Source: a virus. From it: a DNA stretch of 23,256 bases. The position numbers were made by a program, and so were the translations under genes. The stretch is from positions 1-23,256 of IMG/VR virus record IMGVR_UViG_3300036945_000069; one strand, 5' to 3'. Below the pieces are notes generated by a model that saw only the letters and a list, made by a program, of their open reading frames with translations, did not search any database and was not told where the DNA came from. Of this stretch, positions 1 to 6,460 are shown piece by piece (the first letter of the stretch is position 1; each line of letters starts with the position of its first letter).

Positions 1-400
1 AGGTGAAGATGCTATTGAAGTAGCTAAAGTAAGTTCTTCAGCAGATATTGCTGTAGGTATTGCTCACGAAAATTTAACTAGTGGTTCTTTTGGTGCTCTT
101 ATTAATACAGGTTTATTAGAGGGTGTTGATACTTCCGCTTTTTCTGTAGGTAATGTACTATACCCAAATACATCTGGTGGTCTTACTACTACTAAACCTT
201 CTTCAGGAACTTATCAAGCAATTGCTTATGTACTTAGAAGTCATTCTGTTAACGGCACAATCTTAATTGAAGCTACAGAACCCAACACAGTCTTAGGTGC
301 TTTAGCTACATTGAACACAGTAGGAACAACACAAATAGATAATAACGCAGTTACAGTTGATAAACTGGCTGCTACACTTGACTTAGGGAGTATAGTTTAA
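1..400 (+). CDS. Tail fibre/virion structural protein, C-terminal part (5' truncated)
   Basis: The reading frame is open from base 2 to a TAA at 398-400, giving about 132 residues of a protein whose start lies before the window. The product is rich in Ser, Thr, Gly and Val, has no long helices or charged clusters, and ends in a segment with the character of phage fibre stalks (IDNNAVTVDKLAATLDLGS). A 'NAVTVDKLA' spacer of this kind is common just before the end or tip of marine and freshwater phage fibres. The stop overlaps the ATG of the next gene (TAATG), so the two are probably translationally coupled. Its place at the head of a fibre cluster supports a tail-fibre or distal tail role. No catalytic motif is visible and I cannot name a specific family. 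Confidence 0.7.
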   Translation, partial: GEDAIEVAKVSSSADIAVGIAHENLTSGSFGALINTGLLEGVDTSAFSVGNVLYPNTSGGLTTTKPSSGTYQAIAYVLRSHSVNGTILIEATEPNTVLGALATLNTVGTTQIDNNAVTVDKLAATLDLGSIV

Positions 401-804
401 TGTCAACAGCTTTAAAATTACGCAGAGGCACTACTGCACAACATAGTACATTTACGGGTCTTGAGGCTGAACTTACTGTAGATACCACCAAAGATACTGC
501 TGTAGTCCATAATGGAACTACTGCTGGTGGTTTCCCTTTACTAAGACAAGACTTAGCAAATAATACCGATGTAGCTAAACTGTCAGTACTATCTACAGTA
601 GCTACTACTGGAGCATATAGTGATCTTACAGGTAAGCCTACATTAGGTACTGCTGCTGCAACAGATTCTACTGCATACGCTACTGCTACGCAAGGTACTC
701 AAGGTGCAACGGCTTATGGATGGGGTGATCATGCCCTTGCAGGTTACGTTACATCAGCAGATCCTGCTGGTACTGCTGTAGCTCTCGCAATCGCACTAGG
801 ATAA
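400..804 (+). CDS. Tail fibre protein with Mtd-N-like virion anchor
   Basis: This is a 134-aa protein. Residues about 5-50 (KLRRGTTAQH, then ELTVDTTKDTAVVHNGTTAGG) match the pattern of the small beta-rich N-terminal module first known from the Bordetella phage major tropism determinant and widespread at the start of phage fibres, where it anchors the fibre to the virion. Residues about 70-120 hold the low-complexity stalk motifs DLTGKPTLGTAA and GWGDHALAGY, frequent in phage fibre shafts. The protein stops soon after the stalk, so it may be a short connector or adaptor rather than a full fibre with a tip. It starts by TAATG overlap with the previous gene and is followed three bases later by the next CDS. 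No reverse transcriptase or template repeat is in the window, so the Mtd resemblance does not imply a diversity-generating retroelement. Confidence 0.7.
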   Translation: MSTALKLRRGTTAQHSTFTGLEAELTVDTTKDTAVVHNGTTAGGFPLLRQDLANNTDVAKLSVLSTVATTGAYSDLTGKPTLGTAAATDSTAYATATQGTQGATAYGWGDHALAGYVTSADPAGTAVALAIALG

Positions 805-807
805 CTT

Positions 808-1134
808 ATGGCAAATACATTTAAAAATTTCTTTAGCAAGTCTGTAGGCACATCTGCTGCTACAGTTTATACTTGCCCTTCTGCTACGCAGACAACAATT
901 ATTGGTATGTCTATTGGTAACACTACATCTTCACCTATTACTTGTGATGTGTATGTTACATCTTCTGCGGTAGACTATTATTTAGTAAAAGGAGCTGCAG
1001 TTCCTGTAGGAGGTTCTCTTGTACCTATTGGTGGAGACCAAAAATTATGTTTAGAAGCTGCTGATATACTTAAAGTAGTATCTTCTACTGCATCTTCTGC
1101 TGATGTTATCTGTTCCTTATTGGAGATTGCGTAA
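808..1134 (+). CDS. Small phage virion protein (fibre-region beta protein)
   Basis: This is a 108-aa protein beginning MANTFKNFFSKSVGTSAATVYTC. The composition is almost entirely beta-prone (Thr/Ser/Val/Ile), with a terminal pattern ILKVVSSTASSADVICSLLEIA. I recognise the general type: short proteins of about 100-120 aa with 'SVGTS..TVYT.PS.T.TTIIG.S..NTT' that sit among fibre genes of many environmental phages and are thought to be virion components. No specific biochemical role is known to me. An AGGA at about 798-801 precedes the ATG. The TAA overlaps the ATG of the following fibre gene (TAATG at 1132-1136), so it belongs to the same transcriptional and translational unit. Confidence 0.65.
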   Translation: MANTFKNFFSKSVGTSAATVYTCPSATQTTIIGMSIGNTTSSPITCDVYVTSSAVDYYLVKGAAVPVGGSLVPIGGDQKLCLEAADILKVVSSTASSADVICSLLEIA

Positions 1135-1883
1135 TGTCTTATATTGGTTCTACTCCTACAAGTCAAAACTTTATTTCAGGTACTGACTACTTTAATGGTA
1201 CTGGTTCACAAACGGCTTTTACTTTAGCTCGTACTGTTAACTCAGTTAATGATATTGAAGTAATAGTTAATAACGTTATTCAGCAACCTAATAGCTATAC
1301 TATCAGTGGAACTACACTTACTTTATCTGCTGCTCCTAGCACTGGTACTGGGAATATTTATGTTCGTTATTTAAGTACAAATTTACAAAGTTTTACAGTA
1401 CCTTCTAATAGTATTGACTCAAGTAAATTAGCGGTTCTTTCTACAATTCCTACTGCTGCTGGTAATTTAACAATTCCTCAAAAAACAGGTACTTTAAGAG
1501 TTACTGGAGATACAGCTTTTTATGGTTTTAGAAATGGGGGTAACGTAACAGGTTCTGCTACTGTTGCACACAATGCTGTAATAACAAGTATTGGAAATAA
1601 TTATAATTCTACTACAGGAATATTTACTTGCCCTGTTGCTGGTGTTTATGAAGTTATGGTTGGAGGACACGCAGAAAACTCACAACCTATTGCTATGCAA
1701 ATAAGACAAAATGGAACTGTTAAAGCCGAAGAATATAGTAATGGATCAGCCTTTGGTTCTGCTACAGCTTTTGCAATTCTTTCTTGTGCAGCTAATGACA
1801 CAATTACTCATGTTGTTTCTACTGGAACTTGTTGGGGCGGTAATGAGTCTGGTTTACGTATGTCTATTAAATTGATAGGATAA
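1134..1883 (+). CDS. Tail fibre with C1q/TNF-like C-terminal domain
   Basis: This is a 249-aa protein with two visible modules. Residues 1-100 (MSYIGSTP...FNGTGSQTAFTL...VNDIEVIVNNVIQQPNSYTISGTTLTLSAAP...GTGNIYVRYL) are a beta-sandwich-like virion-anchor module shared with the gene at 2740, followed by a 'SNSIDSSKLAVLS' linker. Residues about 127-249 look like a C1q/TNF-superfamily jelly roll. The hallmark stretch YNSTTGIFTCPVAGVYEVMV (157-176) corresponds to the conserved 'TGIFTCPVAGVYYFS' of C1q domains, and the C-terminus ends in a hydrophobic strand (RMSIKLIG). C1q-like domains trimerise and bind ligands, which would suit a receptor-binding tip. It follows the 808 gene by a TAATG overlap. 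The fibre assignment is strong; the C1q call rests on one clear motif plus fold-compatible length. Confidence 0.75.
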   Translation: MSYIGSTPTSQNFISGTDYFNGTGSQTAFTLARTVNSVNDIEVIVNNVIQQPNSYTISGTTLTLSAAPSTGTGNIYVRYLSTNLQSFTVPSNSIDSSKLAVLSTIPTAAGNLTIPQKTGTLRVTGDTAFYGFRNGGNVTGSATVAHNAVITSIGNNYNSTTGIFTCPVAGVYEVMVGGHAENSQPIAMQIRQNGTVKAEEYSNGSAFGSATAFAILSCAANDTITHVVSTGTCWGGNESGLRMSIKLIG

Positions 1884-1886
1884 ATA

Positions 1887-2528
1887 ATGCCTTTAAATCA
1901 AATTCCAATTAATGTTCCACAAATTACAATTTATACAAGTGGTAGTGGTACTTATACTGTCCCATCAGGTGCTCGTTTTTTAGCGGTTAAAATGGTTGGT
2001 GGGGGTGGCGGTGGGGGAACAGCAGCAAATTCTTCAGCTGGTAACGGAAGCAGTGGAGGCAATACAACTTTTGGCACAGGTTATGCAAATGGTGGCGGTG
2101 GTGGCACAGTCAATGATAATGGAGGTAATGGGGGTTCAGCGGGACTACCTTCAGGTGCATCAGGTATTGCATTAGGTGGTGGTAGAGGAGGTGCTAACGC
2201 TGTGCCTAATTCAGGATCGTGGGGTGGTAATGGAGCTGCTTCTGCTTTTGGAGGTGAAGGTGGGGGTAATGGTGGCTCTAATTTTTCCTCAGGAACTGCA
2301 GGATCTACTAATACAGGAGCAGGTGGCGGTGCTGGTGGTGGCTCAAATGGAGGGCAACCTTATGGAGCTGGTGGTGGAGGTTCAGGTGGTTATGCAGAAT
2401 TTTATATAACTTCTTTAGCTAGTACTTACTCATACGCTGTTGGTGCTGGTGGTGCTGGTGGTTCTTTTGCTGGTATTAGCGGAGGCAATGGTGGCTCTGG
2501 AATAATTTATATAACTGCTTTCTTTTGA
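1887..2528 (+). CDS. Glycine-rich (polyglycine) tail fibre/adhesin
   Basis: This is a 213-aa protein. Residues 1-40 (QITIYTSGSGTYTVPSGARFLAVKMVGGGGGGG) form a short beta domain. It is followed by about 135 residues made almost entirely of Gly with Ser, Asn, Ala and Thr (GNGGS, GGGGSGG, GAGGAGG runs), and the protein closes with AGGAGGSFAGISGGNGGSGIIYITAFF. The opening 'YT.PSG...L.V.MVGGGGGGG' and the closing 'GG.GGSGIIYI' are typical of glycine-rich-domain adhesins on phage tails, where Gly-rich loops or polyglycine-II helices form the binding surface. An overlapping +1-frame open stretch at 2176-2409 is a by-product of the GGT/GGA repeats. The gene is tightly packed between a C1q-type fibre and a small accessory gene, consistent with one of several alternative tips. 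Confidence 0.75.
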   Translation: MPLNQIPINVPQITIYTSGSGTYTVPSGARFLAVKMVGGGGGGGTAANSSAGNGSSGGNTTFGTGYANGGGGGTVNDNGGNGGSAGLPSGASGIALGGGRGGANAVPNSGSWGGNGAASAFGGEGGGNGGSNFSSGTAGSTNTGAGGGAGGGSNGGQPYGAGGGGSGGYAEFYITSLASTYSYAVGAGGAGGSFAGISGGNGGSGIIYITAFF

Positions 2529-2536
2529 GGTTTATA

Positions 2537-2740
2537 ATGGAACGATATGCAATAATTAAAAATGGAATTGTTGAAAATGTTATTGAATATAATAAACAAC
2601 CAACAAATCCTCCTGCAGGATTTGATGAGGGTTATATAGCAATAAGAGCTGATGTAGTTAGTGTTGGTTGGCTATACATAAATAATAGTTTTGTAAATCC
2701 AAATCCACCACAAGAATTACCTGTAATAGAGGTTCAATAA
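2537..2740 (+). CDS. Small tail-fibre accessory protein
   Basis: This is a 67-aa protein (MERYAIIKNGIVENVIEYN...GFDEGYIAIRADVVSVGWLYINNSFVNP). I chose the ATG at 2537 rather than the in-frame TTG at 2525, because GAGG at 2527-2530 lies six bases before the ATG and the TTG overlaps the previous stop region. The pattern 'YAIIKNGIV.NVI......P......YI.I......VGWLY...F..P' is frequent in short proteins next to tail-fibre genes, usually annotated as hypothetical or fibre-assembly-related. The ending NPPQE.PVIE suggests a truncated proline-rich tail. Its stop overlaps the ATG of the following fibre (TAATG at 2738-2742), which suits a chaperone or accessory role for that fibre. That role is inferred from position only. 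Confidence 0.6.
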   Translation: MERYAIIKNGIVENVIEYNKQPTNPPAGFDEGYIAIRADVVSVGWLYINNSFVNPNPPQELPVIEVQ

Positions 2741-3546
2741 TGGCATATATCGGTAATCCAATAATATCAACAGACTTTCCTAAAAATACTTTTTCAGGAA
2801 ACGGAAGCACTACAGCTTTTACTATGTCTATTGCTCCAGCATCTGTTAACGCTGTTATTGTTATAGTATCTGGTGTGGTCCAAGAACCATCTACATACAC
2901 TATTAGTGGAGCTACTTTAACATTTTCTGGTGCGCCTCCTATAGGTACAAATAATATTTCTGTAAGACACTTAGGTGTTGCTGGTACTCCTAATGTTCCT
3001 GCTTTAGCTTCTGTGGGTATTGCTCAACACAATGCAACAGGAACTCCTTCGTCTTCTACATTTTTAAGAGGGGATAATAGTTGGGTTTCCGTTTCTAGTT
3101 TTGATTCAGGAACTGCAATTTTATTTGCTCAAACTTCTGCACCAACTGGATGGACTAAATCTACTACTCATAATAATAAAGCATTACGTGTTGTTAGTGG
3201 TACTGCTGGTTCTGGTGGTTCTGTAGGTTTTACAACTGCATTTGCAAGTCAAGCAGTTAGTGGTACAGTTAACGCAACAACTTTATCTATTAGTCAAATT
3301 CCAGCACACGGACACGATGTCTATGCTAATTCATTTGCTGGTAATTTAAGAATTGCTATGGGTCCATTAGGTGGCGATGGTAGTTTGTATTCAGTTAGTG
3401 ATAGTGGCAACGATGCTAGTAACACAGGTGCAGTATTTTATGCTGCAAATAATGGTGGTGGTGGTTCTCATTCACACTCTTTTTCAGGAACAGCTATTGA
3501 TTTAGCAGTCCAATATGTTGATGTAATTATTGCTACAAAGGATTAA
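2740..3546 (+). CDS. Tail fibre with T4 gp12-like collar/receptor-binding tip
   Basis: This is a 268-aa protein. Residues 1-95 (MAYIGNP...FSGNGSTTAFTM...VNAVIVIVSGVVQEPSTYTISGATLTFSGAP) repeat the anchor module of the 1134 gene. Residues 96-118 hold the stalk motif NATGTPSSSTFLRGDNSWVSV. The C-terminal half resembles the phage tail-collar/short-tail-fibre tip: SAPTGWTK (133-140), KALRVVSG (147-154), IPAHGHDV (187-194) and GGSHSHSFSG (241-250), ending AVQYVDVIIATKD. The two His-x-His pairs (H190/H192 and H244/H246) match the metal-coordinating arrangement known from T4 gp12, where a trimer axis binds metal ions. It is probably a trimeric receptor-binding fibre. An AAGGATT at 3538 provides the ribosome site for the gene after it. 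Confidence 0.78.
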   Translation: MAYIGNPIISTDFPKNTFSGNGSTTAFTMSIAPASVNAVIVIVSGVVQEPSTYTISGATLTFSGAPPIGTNNISVRHLGVAGTPNVPALASVGIAQHNATGTPSSSTFLRGDNSWVSVSSFDSGTAILFAQTSAPTGWTKSTTHNNKALRVVSGTAGSGGSVGFTTAFASQAVSGTVNATTLSISQIPAHGHDVYANSFAGNLRIAMGPLGGDGSLYSVSDSGNDASNTGAVFYAANNGGGGSHSHSFSGTAIDLAVQYVDVIIATKD

Positions 3547-3548
3547 TT

Positions 3549-3845
3549 ATGCAAATTGAATCAAAAGCAAATTGTCCTTTAGATAATTTTAAACCTTGTA
3601 GACAATTAGAATGTGCTTGGTTTATGAAAATTGCTGGTACAAATCCTAATACAGGTAAAGAAGTTGAAGAGTGGGGTTGTTCTATGGCTTGGATGCCAAT
3701 GTTAATGATTGAAAATAGTCAACAACAAAGAGGAACAAGCGCTGCTGTTGAATCTTTTCGTAATGAAATGGTAAGAGCAAATGAAACAAGTAAACAAATT
3801 TTATTAACATCTATGTTGTCAAAACCAGTTATTGAAAGTAATTAA
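3549..3845 (+). CDS. Conserved phage protein with four cysteines (CPLD...C....C)
   Basis: This is a 98-aa protein beginning MQIESKANCPLDNFKPCRQLECAWF. Four cysteines (C9, C17, C22, C44) lie in the first half, together with the pattern NPNTGKEVEEWGCSMAWMPMLMIENSQQQRGTSAAVESFRNEM. I recognise this as a conserved small protein of environmental phage fibre regions, but its function is not known to me. The cysteine spacing (C-x7-C-x4-C-x21-C) could form a metal or Fe-S site. The second half is helical and charged. AAGGA at 3538-3542 is a good ribosome site six bases before the ATG. The gene ends immediately before the ATG of the next one. Confidence 0.65.
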   Translation: MQIESKANCPLDNFKPCRQLECAWFMKIAGTNPNTGKEVEEWGCSMAWMPMLMIENSQQQRGTSAAVESFRNEMVRANETSKQILLTSMLSKPVIESN

Positions 3846-4151
3846 ATGAAAATAACAATTATTCCTTTAGACAAAACTGTATATCAAAATGGTATATCCT
3901 ATTCTAATTTAGAGTTAATTAATATTCCTACTGATGTTTCTGCTTTACAATTTGATAACGAAAACAATAACGGATGGTTAGAGTTTTTTGAGAATAATGA
4001 TGGTACTAAAGCAAATAATCAATTAATTACTGAACTTCCTTTTTGGGCTATAGATGCTATGAATAAATGGGATAATGCAAAAATTTCTGAAGATGATGCT
4101 CTTGAAAAAGCTCGTATACATTACGAACAATCTAGAAATTTAGGAGCATAA
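3846..4151 (+). CDS. Small tail-fibre-region protein (fibre assembly-like)
   Basis: This is a 101-aa acidic protein: MKITIIPLDKTVYQNGISYSNLELINIPTDVSALQFDNENNNGWLEFFENNDG...ITELPFWAIDAMNKWDNAKISEDDALEKARIHYEQ. The architecture resembles accessory proteins encoded beside phage tail fibres: an N-terminal '.I.P.D..VY..G.....L.....P....ALQ......G.LEF', followed by a helical 'WD.A' tail. In related proteins the helical tail carries 'RAAEYP...' elements like those found separately in the gene at 4630. It starts directly after the stop of the preceding CDS. A role as fibre chaperone or tail component is inferred; there are no catalytic residues to point to. Confidence 0.6.
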   Translation: MKITIIPLDKTVYQNGISYSNLELINIPTDVSALQFDNENNNGWLEFFENNDGTKANNQLITELPFWAIDAMNKWDNAKISEDDALEKARIHYEQSRNLGA

Positions 4152-4153
4152 TA

Positions 4154-4633
4154 ATGGCTTTAACTAAAGTACAATCAGATTTAATTGGGGCTGGATCTGT
4201 TATACAAGTGGTTAGTAATAATACTAACCCAGCTACGCAATTTAGTATGACAAGTCCTACAACTTATACAACATGGGCTAGCGCACCTTCAGCAACTATT
4301 ACATTAAAAAATAGTGCAAATAAAGTTTTAATTATTGCTCGTATTGGTATGCAATGGGATGCTGGAGATCAAATTAGAAATACTATTTATAGAAACATTA
4401 GTGGAGGTTCTTCTACTGATCTTTCTAATGGTAATAGTTATGGATTATCTTTTCATGGAACAGGTTTTTCTGGGGGATTATGGAAAGAATGTACTATTAC
4501 TTGGATAGACACTCCTTCCACAGCATCTGCTATTACTTATCAATGGTATTCCAGAAGTGAGTCAGGTGGAACAATTTATCCCGATCATGGGAGTGCAGCT
4601 AACAATATTACATTAATGGAGATAACTGTATGA
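4154..4633 (+). CDS. Phage tail fibre/structural beta protein
   Basis: This is a 159-aa protein: MALTKVQSDLIGAGSVIQVVSNNTNPATQFSMTSPTTYTTWASAPSATITLKNSANKVLIIARIGM, ending GTIYPDHGSAANNITLMEITV. The pattern 'G.VIQVV......T......TT.......S.TITP...NKVLI......' with a terminal 'S.ITLMEI' is a widespread single-domain beta-sandwich protein of environmental phage tail regions. It is usually annotated as tail fibre or hypothetical, and it probably contributes a surface-exposed tip or decoration. GGAG at 4143-4146 sits seven bases before the ATG. The TGA overlaps the next gene's start (ATGATG at 4630-4635). Confidence 0.65.
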   Translation: MALTKVQSDLIGAGSVIQVVSNNTNPATQFSMTSPTTYTTWASAPSATITLKNSANKVLIIARIGMQWDAGDQIRNTIYRNISGGSSTDLSNGNSYGLSFHGTGFSGGLWKECTITWIDTPSTASAITYQWYSRSESGGTIYPDHGSAANNITLMEITV

Positions 4634-4899
4634 TGTCTTTTACTAAAGCTATTTATAAACTATACCCACAAGTAAAATCTACTTATGGAACTACAGCTTA
4701 CGACATAGACGGGAATGAAGTTATTTACGATACAGCTTCTGTACAATCCTATGTAGACTCGCAAGCATATATTGAGAAGAGAGCAGCCGAATATCCTCCA
4801 ATGAGTGATTACTTAGATGGAGTTGTTAAAGGTGATCAAACACAAATTGATGCATATATTGCAGCTTGCTTAACAATAAAGGCTAAGTATCCTAAATGA
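4630..4899 (+). CDS. XkdW-like/tail-fibre accessory protein
   Basis: This is an 89-aa protein. The C-terminal 45 residues (EKRAAEYPPMSDYLDGVVKGDQTQIDAYIAACLTIKAKYPK) match the well-known helical element 'RAAEYPP..DYLDA.VKGD..Q...YI..C..VK.KYPK' found at the end of many phage tail-fibre accessory proteins, including XkdW-like proteins. The N-terminal half (YKLYPQVKSTYGTTAYDIDGNEVIYD) is a small beta module. Two adjacent ATGs (4630 and 4633) are both possible starts. GGAG at 4618-4621 gives spacings of 8 or 11 bases, which favours the first. The stop overlaps the next ATG (ATGA at 4896-4899). It probably assists assembly of the upstream fibre proteins. Confidence 0.65.
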   Translation: MMSFTKAIYKLYPQVKSTYGTTAYDIDGNEVIYDTASVQSYVDSQAYIEKRAAEYPPMSDYLDGVVKGDQTQIDAYIAACLTIKAKYPK

Positions 4900-5102
4900 G
4901 CGAACACGTAGAACGCATAGCCGTATTAGAAGCTGAAGTAGAAAAGCTACAAGAAAGCCAAAGAGAAATTCTAGATTGTATTCATTCAGTACGTGATGAA
5001 ATGATGCGTTATAAAGGATTTCTTGGTGGAGTAGCTTTCTTAGCTTCGGGTATTGGTATCTTCCTAACAGTCTTTAAGGACTGGATTTTAAAACACTTTT
5101 AA
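4896..5102 (+). CDS. Coiled-coil membrane protein, XhlA-like (lysis-associated)
   Basis: This is a 68-aa protein. Residues 1-38 (EHVERIAVLEAEVEKLQESQREILDCIHSVRDEMM) have heptad spacing of a coiled coil. Residues about 42-62 (FLGGVAFLASGIGIFLTVF) form one transmembrane helix followed by KDWILKHF. An N-terminal coiled coil with a single C-terminal membrane segment is the layout of XhlA/hemolysin-type proteins that accompany holins in phage lysis cassettes. Its place at the head of the lysis-type gene group fits that. It overlaps the upstream CDS by ATGA. The family assignment is by topology, not by a diagnostic motif, so a simple membrane-anchored structural protein remains possible. Confidence 0.6.
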   Translation: MSEHVERIAVLEAEVEKLQESQREILDCIHSVRDEMMRYKGFLGGVAFLASGIGIFLTVFKDWILKHF

Positions 5103-5110
5103 GGATTACT

Positions 5111-5257
5111 ATGAAGCAAGGATTATACGCTAACATTAATGCCAAGAAAAAAAGAATAGCTGAAGGCTCTGGTGAGAAAATGCGTAAGGTAGGAACTAAA
5201 GGCGCTCCTACTGATAAAGCATTTAAACAATCAAAGAAAACGGCTAAGAAAAAATGA
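5111..5257 (+). CDS. Small very basic phage protein (48 aa)
   Basis: This short gene encodes 48 residues beginning MKQGLYANINAKKKRIAEGSG and continuing through EKMRKVGTKGAPTDKAFKQS to a Lys-rich end. About a third of residues are Lys or Arg. The pattern 'GLYANI.AK.KRI..GSGEKMRK.G.KGAPT.KAFK.S.KTAKK' is one I recognise as a recurrent small phage protein of unknown function, often next to the 'NHPTKSH..AK' protein encoded here immediately downstream. The high positive charge suggests nucleic-acid or polyanion contact, perhaps as a virion component. AAGGA at 5101-5105 lies five bases before the ATG. Its TGA overlaps the next ATG (ATGA at 5254-5257), which supports a real coupled gene. Confidence 0.7.
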   Translation: MKQGLYANINAKKKRIAEGSGEKMRKVGTKGAPTDKAFKQSKKTAKKK

Positions 5258-5505
5258 TTAAAAAAGGCAAAGAAACTTTTAGTGGTTACAACAAACCAAA
5301 GAGAACACCTAACCATCCTACTAAGTCTCATGCTGTATTAGCTAAATCAGGTACAACTGAAAAAGTAATTCGATTTGGAGCACAGGGAGTTCAAGGATCC
5401 CCTGATGGCTCTGCTCGTAATAAGGCATGGAAAGCTCGTCATCAAAAGAATATTGACAAAGGACCTTTAAGCGCTGCTTATTGGGCTAATAAAGTAAAGT
5501 GGTAA
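5254..5505 (+). CDS. Conserved small basic phage protein (83 aa)
   Basis: This is an 83-aa basic protein: GYNKPKRTPNHPTKSHAVLAKSGTTEKVIRFGAQGVQGSPDG...AWKARHQKNIDKGPLSAAYWANKVKW. The elements 'PNHP.KSH.V.AK......KVIRFG.QG', 'FKARH.KNI..G..SAAYWANKVKW' recur in a phage family usually annotated as hypothetical or as a possible structural protein. The Lys/Arg/His content and the terminal Trp-rich 'AYWANKVKW' are its signature. It is coupled to the 48-aa gene upstream by ATGA overlap. The pair occurs together in other phages as far as I remember, which would suggest a shared function, but I cannot assign one. Confidence 0.68.
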   Translation: MIKKGKETFSGYNKPKRTPNHPTKSHAVLAKSGTTEKVIRFGAQGVQGSPDGSARNKAWKARHQKNIDKGPLSAAYWANKVKW

Positions 5506-5528
5506 CAACTCTTTAAAGGGAATTGGTT

Positions 5529-5975
5529 ATGGATCAATTCGGTTTTCTAGAGGGCGCAAAAGCGGTTAGTAGTAGTATTAATGCTAGTAGAGAAAGCTCT
5601 AAAGCATTAAGTAAAAGTATTGAAGGAATTCAGAAGGATGCAATAGATGTTGCACAAAAGCAATCTCAAGATAGACGTAGGATTGCTAGAGAAGCTGAAT
5701 TAAAAAAAGAAAAAGCACTAATTAGAGCATTAGAAGAATGGAAACGTAAGAAACAAATATCTGATGAAGAAGCTAATTTAAAAATTAACTTTGTAAAAAA
5801 GCATGGTGCAAAAGAATGGGAGTCTGTATTGAAGATTAAATTAGATATAGAGAATCTCGAAAGAAAAATTAATGAAGAGTATCAGCATGATCTTAAAGCA
5901 GTAAGGCGAGTTCAGTTCTGGTGTTTCTTTGTAGCTGCATTTATAGCGTGGTATTTAACTTGGGGTATTAAATAA
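5529..5975 (+). CDS. Coiled-coil protein with C-terminal membrane anchor
   Basis: This is a 148-aa protein. I start at ATG 5529 because AAAGGG at 5515-5520 is spaced eight bases from it; an in-frame TTG at 5523 is less likely. Residues 1-115 are a long charged helix with heptads (SSSINASRESSKALSKSIEGIQ, ARE AELKKEKALIRALEEWKRKK, IKLDIENLERKINEEY). Residues about 123-146 (RRVQFWCFFVAAFIAWYLTWGIK) form one transmembrane segment at the extreme C-terminus, a tail-anchored topology. Similar proteins sit just upstream of the holin/endolysin pair in many environmental phages. It could be lysis-related, but it lacks the N-terminal anchor of classical inner-membrane spanins. The stop overlaps the next start (TAATG). 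Confidence 0.6.
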   Translation: MDQFGFLEGAKAVSSSINASRESSKALSKSIEGIQKDAIDVAQKQSQDRRRIAREAELKKEKALIRALEEWKRKKQISDEEANLKINFVKKHGAKEWESVLKIKLDIENLERKINEEYQHDLKAVRRVQFWCFFVAAFIAWYLTWGIK

Positions 5976-6460
5976 TGTTAACATTGATTTCAACAGCACT
6001 ATCCTTCTTAATGGGTGGTCTACCTAAACTACTAGACTTCTTCCAAGATAAGTCTGATAAGTCTCATGAGTTAGATTTAGCTCGTATGCAGACTGAGCGT
6101 GAATTACAAATGCTTGAGCGTGGATATGCTGCACAAGCTAGAGTAGAGGAAATTAAGACTGAACAAGTAATGATGGAGACACAAGCACAAGAACGTTCTG
6201 CTATGTATGCTCATGATATTGCTATTGGTCAAGGTGCTTCTCAATGGGTTATTAACCTTAGAGCTTCAGTAAGACCAGCTGTAACTTATTTATTTGTATT
6301 TTTACTTATTGTAGTAGATATTGCTTCTATTGCTTGGGCTTGGTCTACAGGTACTGCTTTTGCAGAAGCTATTCCATTAGTATTTGATACAGATGAAATG
6401 CAAATCCTTGCTTCTATTATTGCTTTCTGGTTTGGTACACAAGCCTTTTCTAAGAAATGA
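5975..6460 (+). CDS. Holin-like protein (3-TM, GTA-holin-like family)
   Basis: This is a 161-aa membrane protein. Residues 3-23 (TLISTALSFLMGGLPKLLDFF) form an N-terminal hydrophobic helix. Residues 28-90 are a charged helical connector (LARMQTERELQMLERGYAAQARVEEI). A strongly hydrophobic hairpin follows at about 102-122 (AVTYLFVFLLIVVDIASIAWA) and 141-158 (EMQILASIIAFWFGTQAF). The 'RP..TY.F....' entry to TM2 and the C-terminal 'SII.FWFG.RAF.K' signature are what I know from three-TM holins of the gene-transfer-agent/phage type. The gene sits immediately upstream of the endolysin and overlaps it by ATGA, the classic holin-endolysin order. It would permeabilise the inner membrane at lysis. Confidence 0.75.
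   Translation: MLTLISTALSFLMGGLPKLLDFFQDKSDKSHELDLARMQTERELQMLERGYAAQARVEEIKTEQVMMETQAQERSAMYAHDIAIGQGASQWVINLRASVRPAVTYLFVFLLIVVDIASIAWAWSTGTAFAEAIPLVFDTDEMQILASIIAFWFGTQAFSKK

Noticed and set aside
400-804. Diversity-generating retroelement suggested by the Mtd-like fibre anchor
   Set aside because: Only the N-terminal anchor module is Mtd-like. There is no reverse transcriptase, no template repeat and no adenine-biased variable region in the window.
2176-2409. Overlapping 77-aa open frame inside the glycine-rich gene
   Set aside because: It arises from reading GGT/GGA repeats out of frame, giving Val/Leu/Glu-rich nonsense with no ribosome site; the glycine-rich frame has clear adhesin ends.
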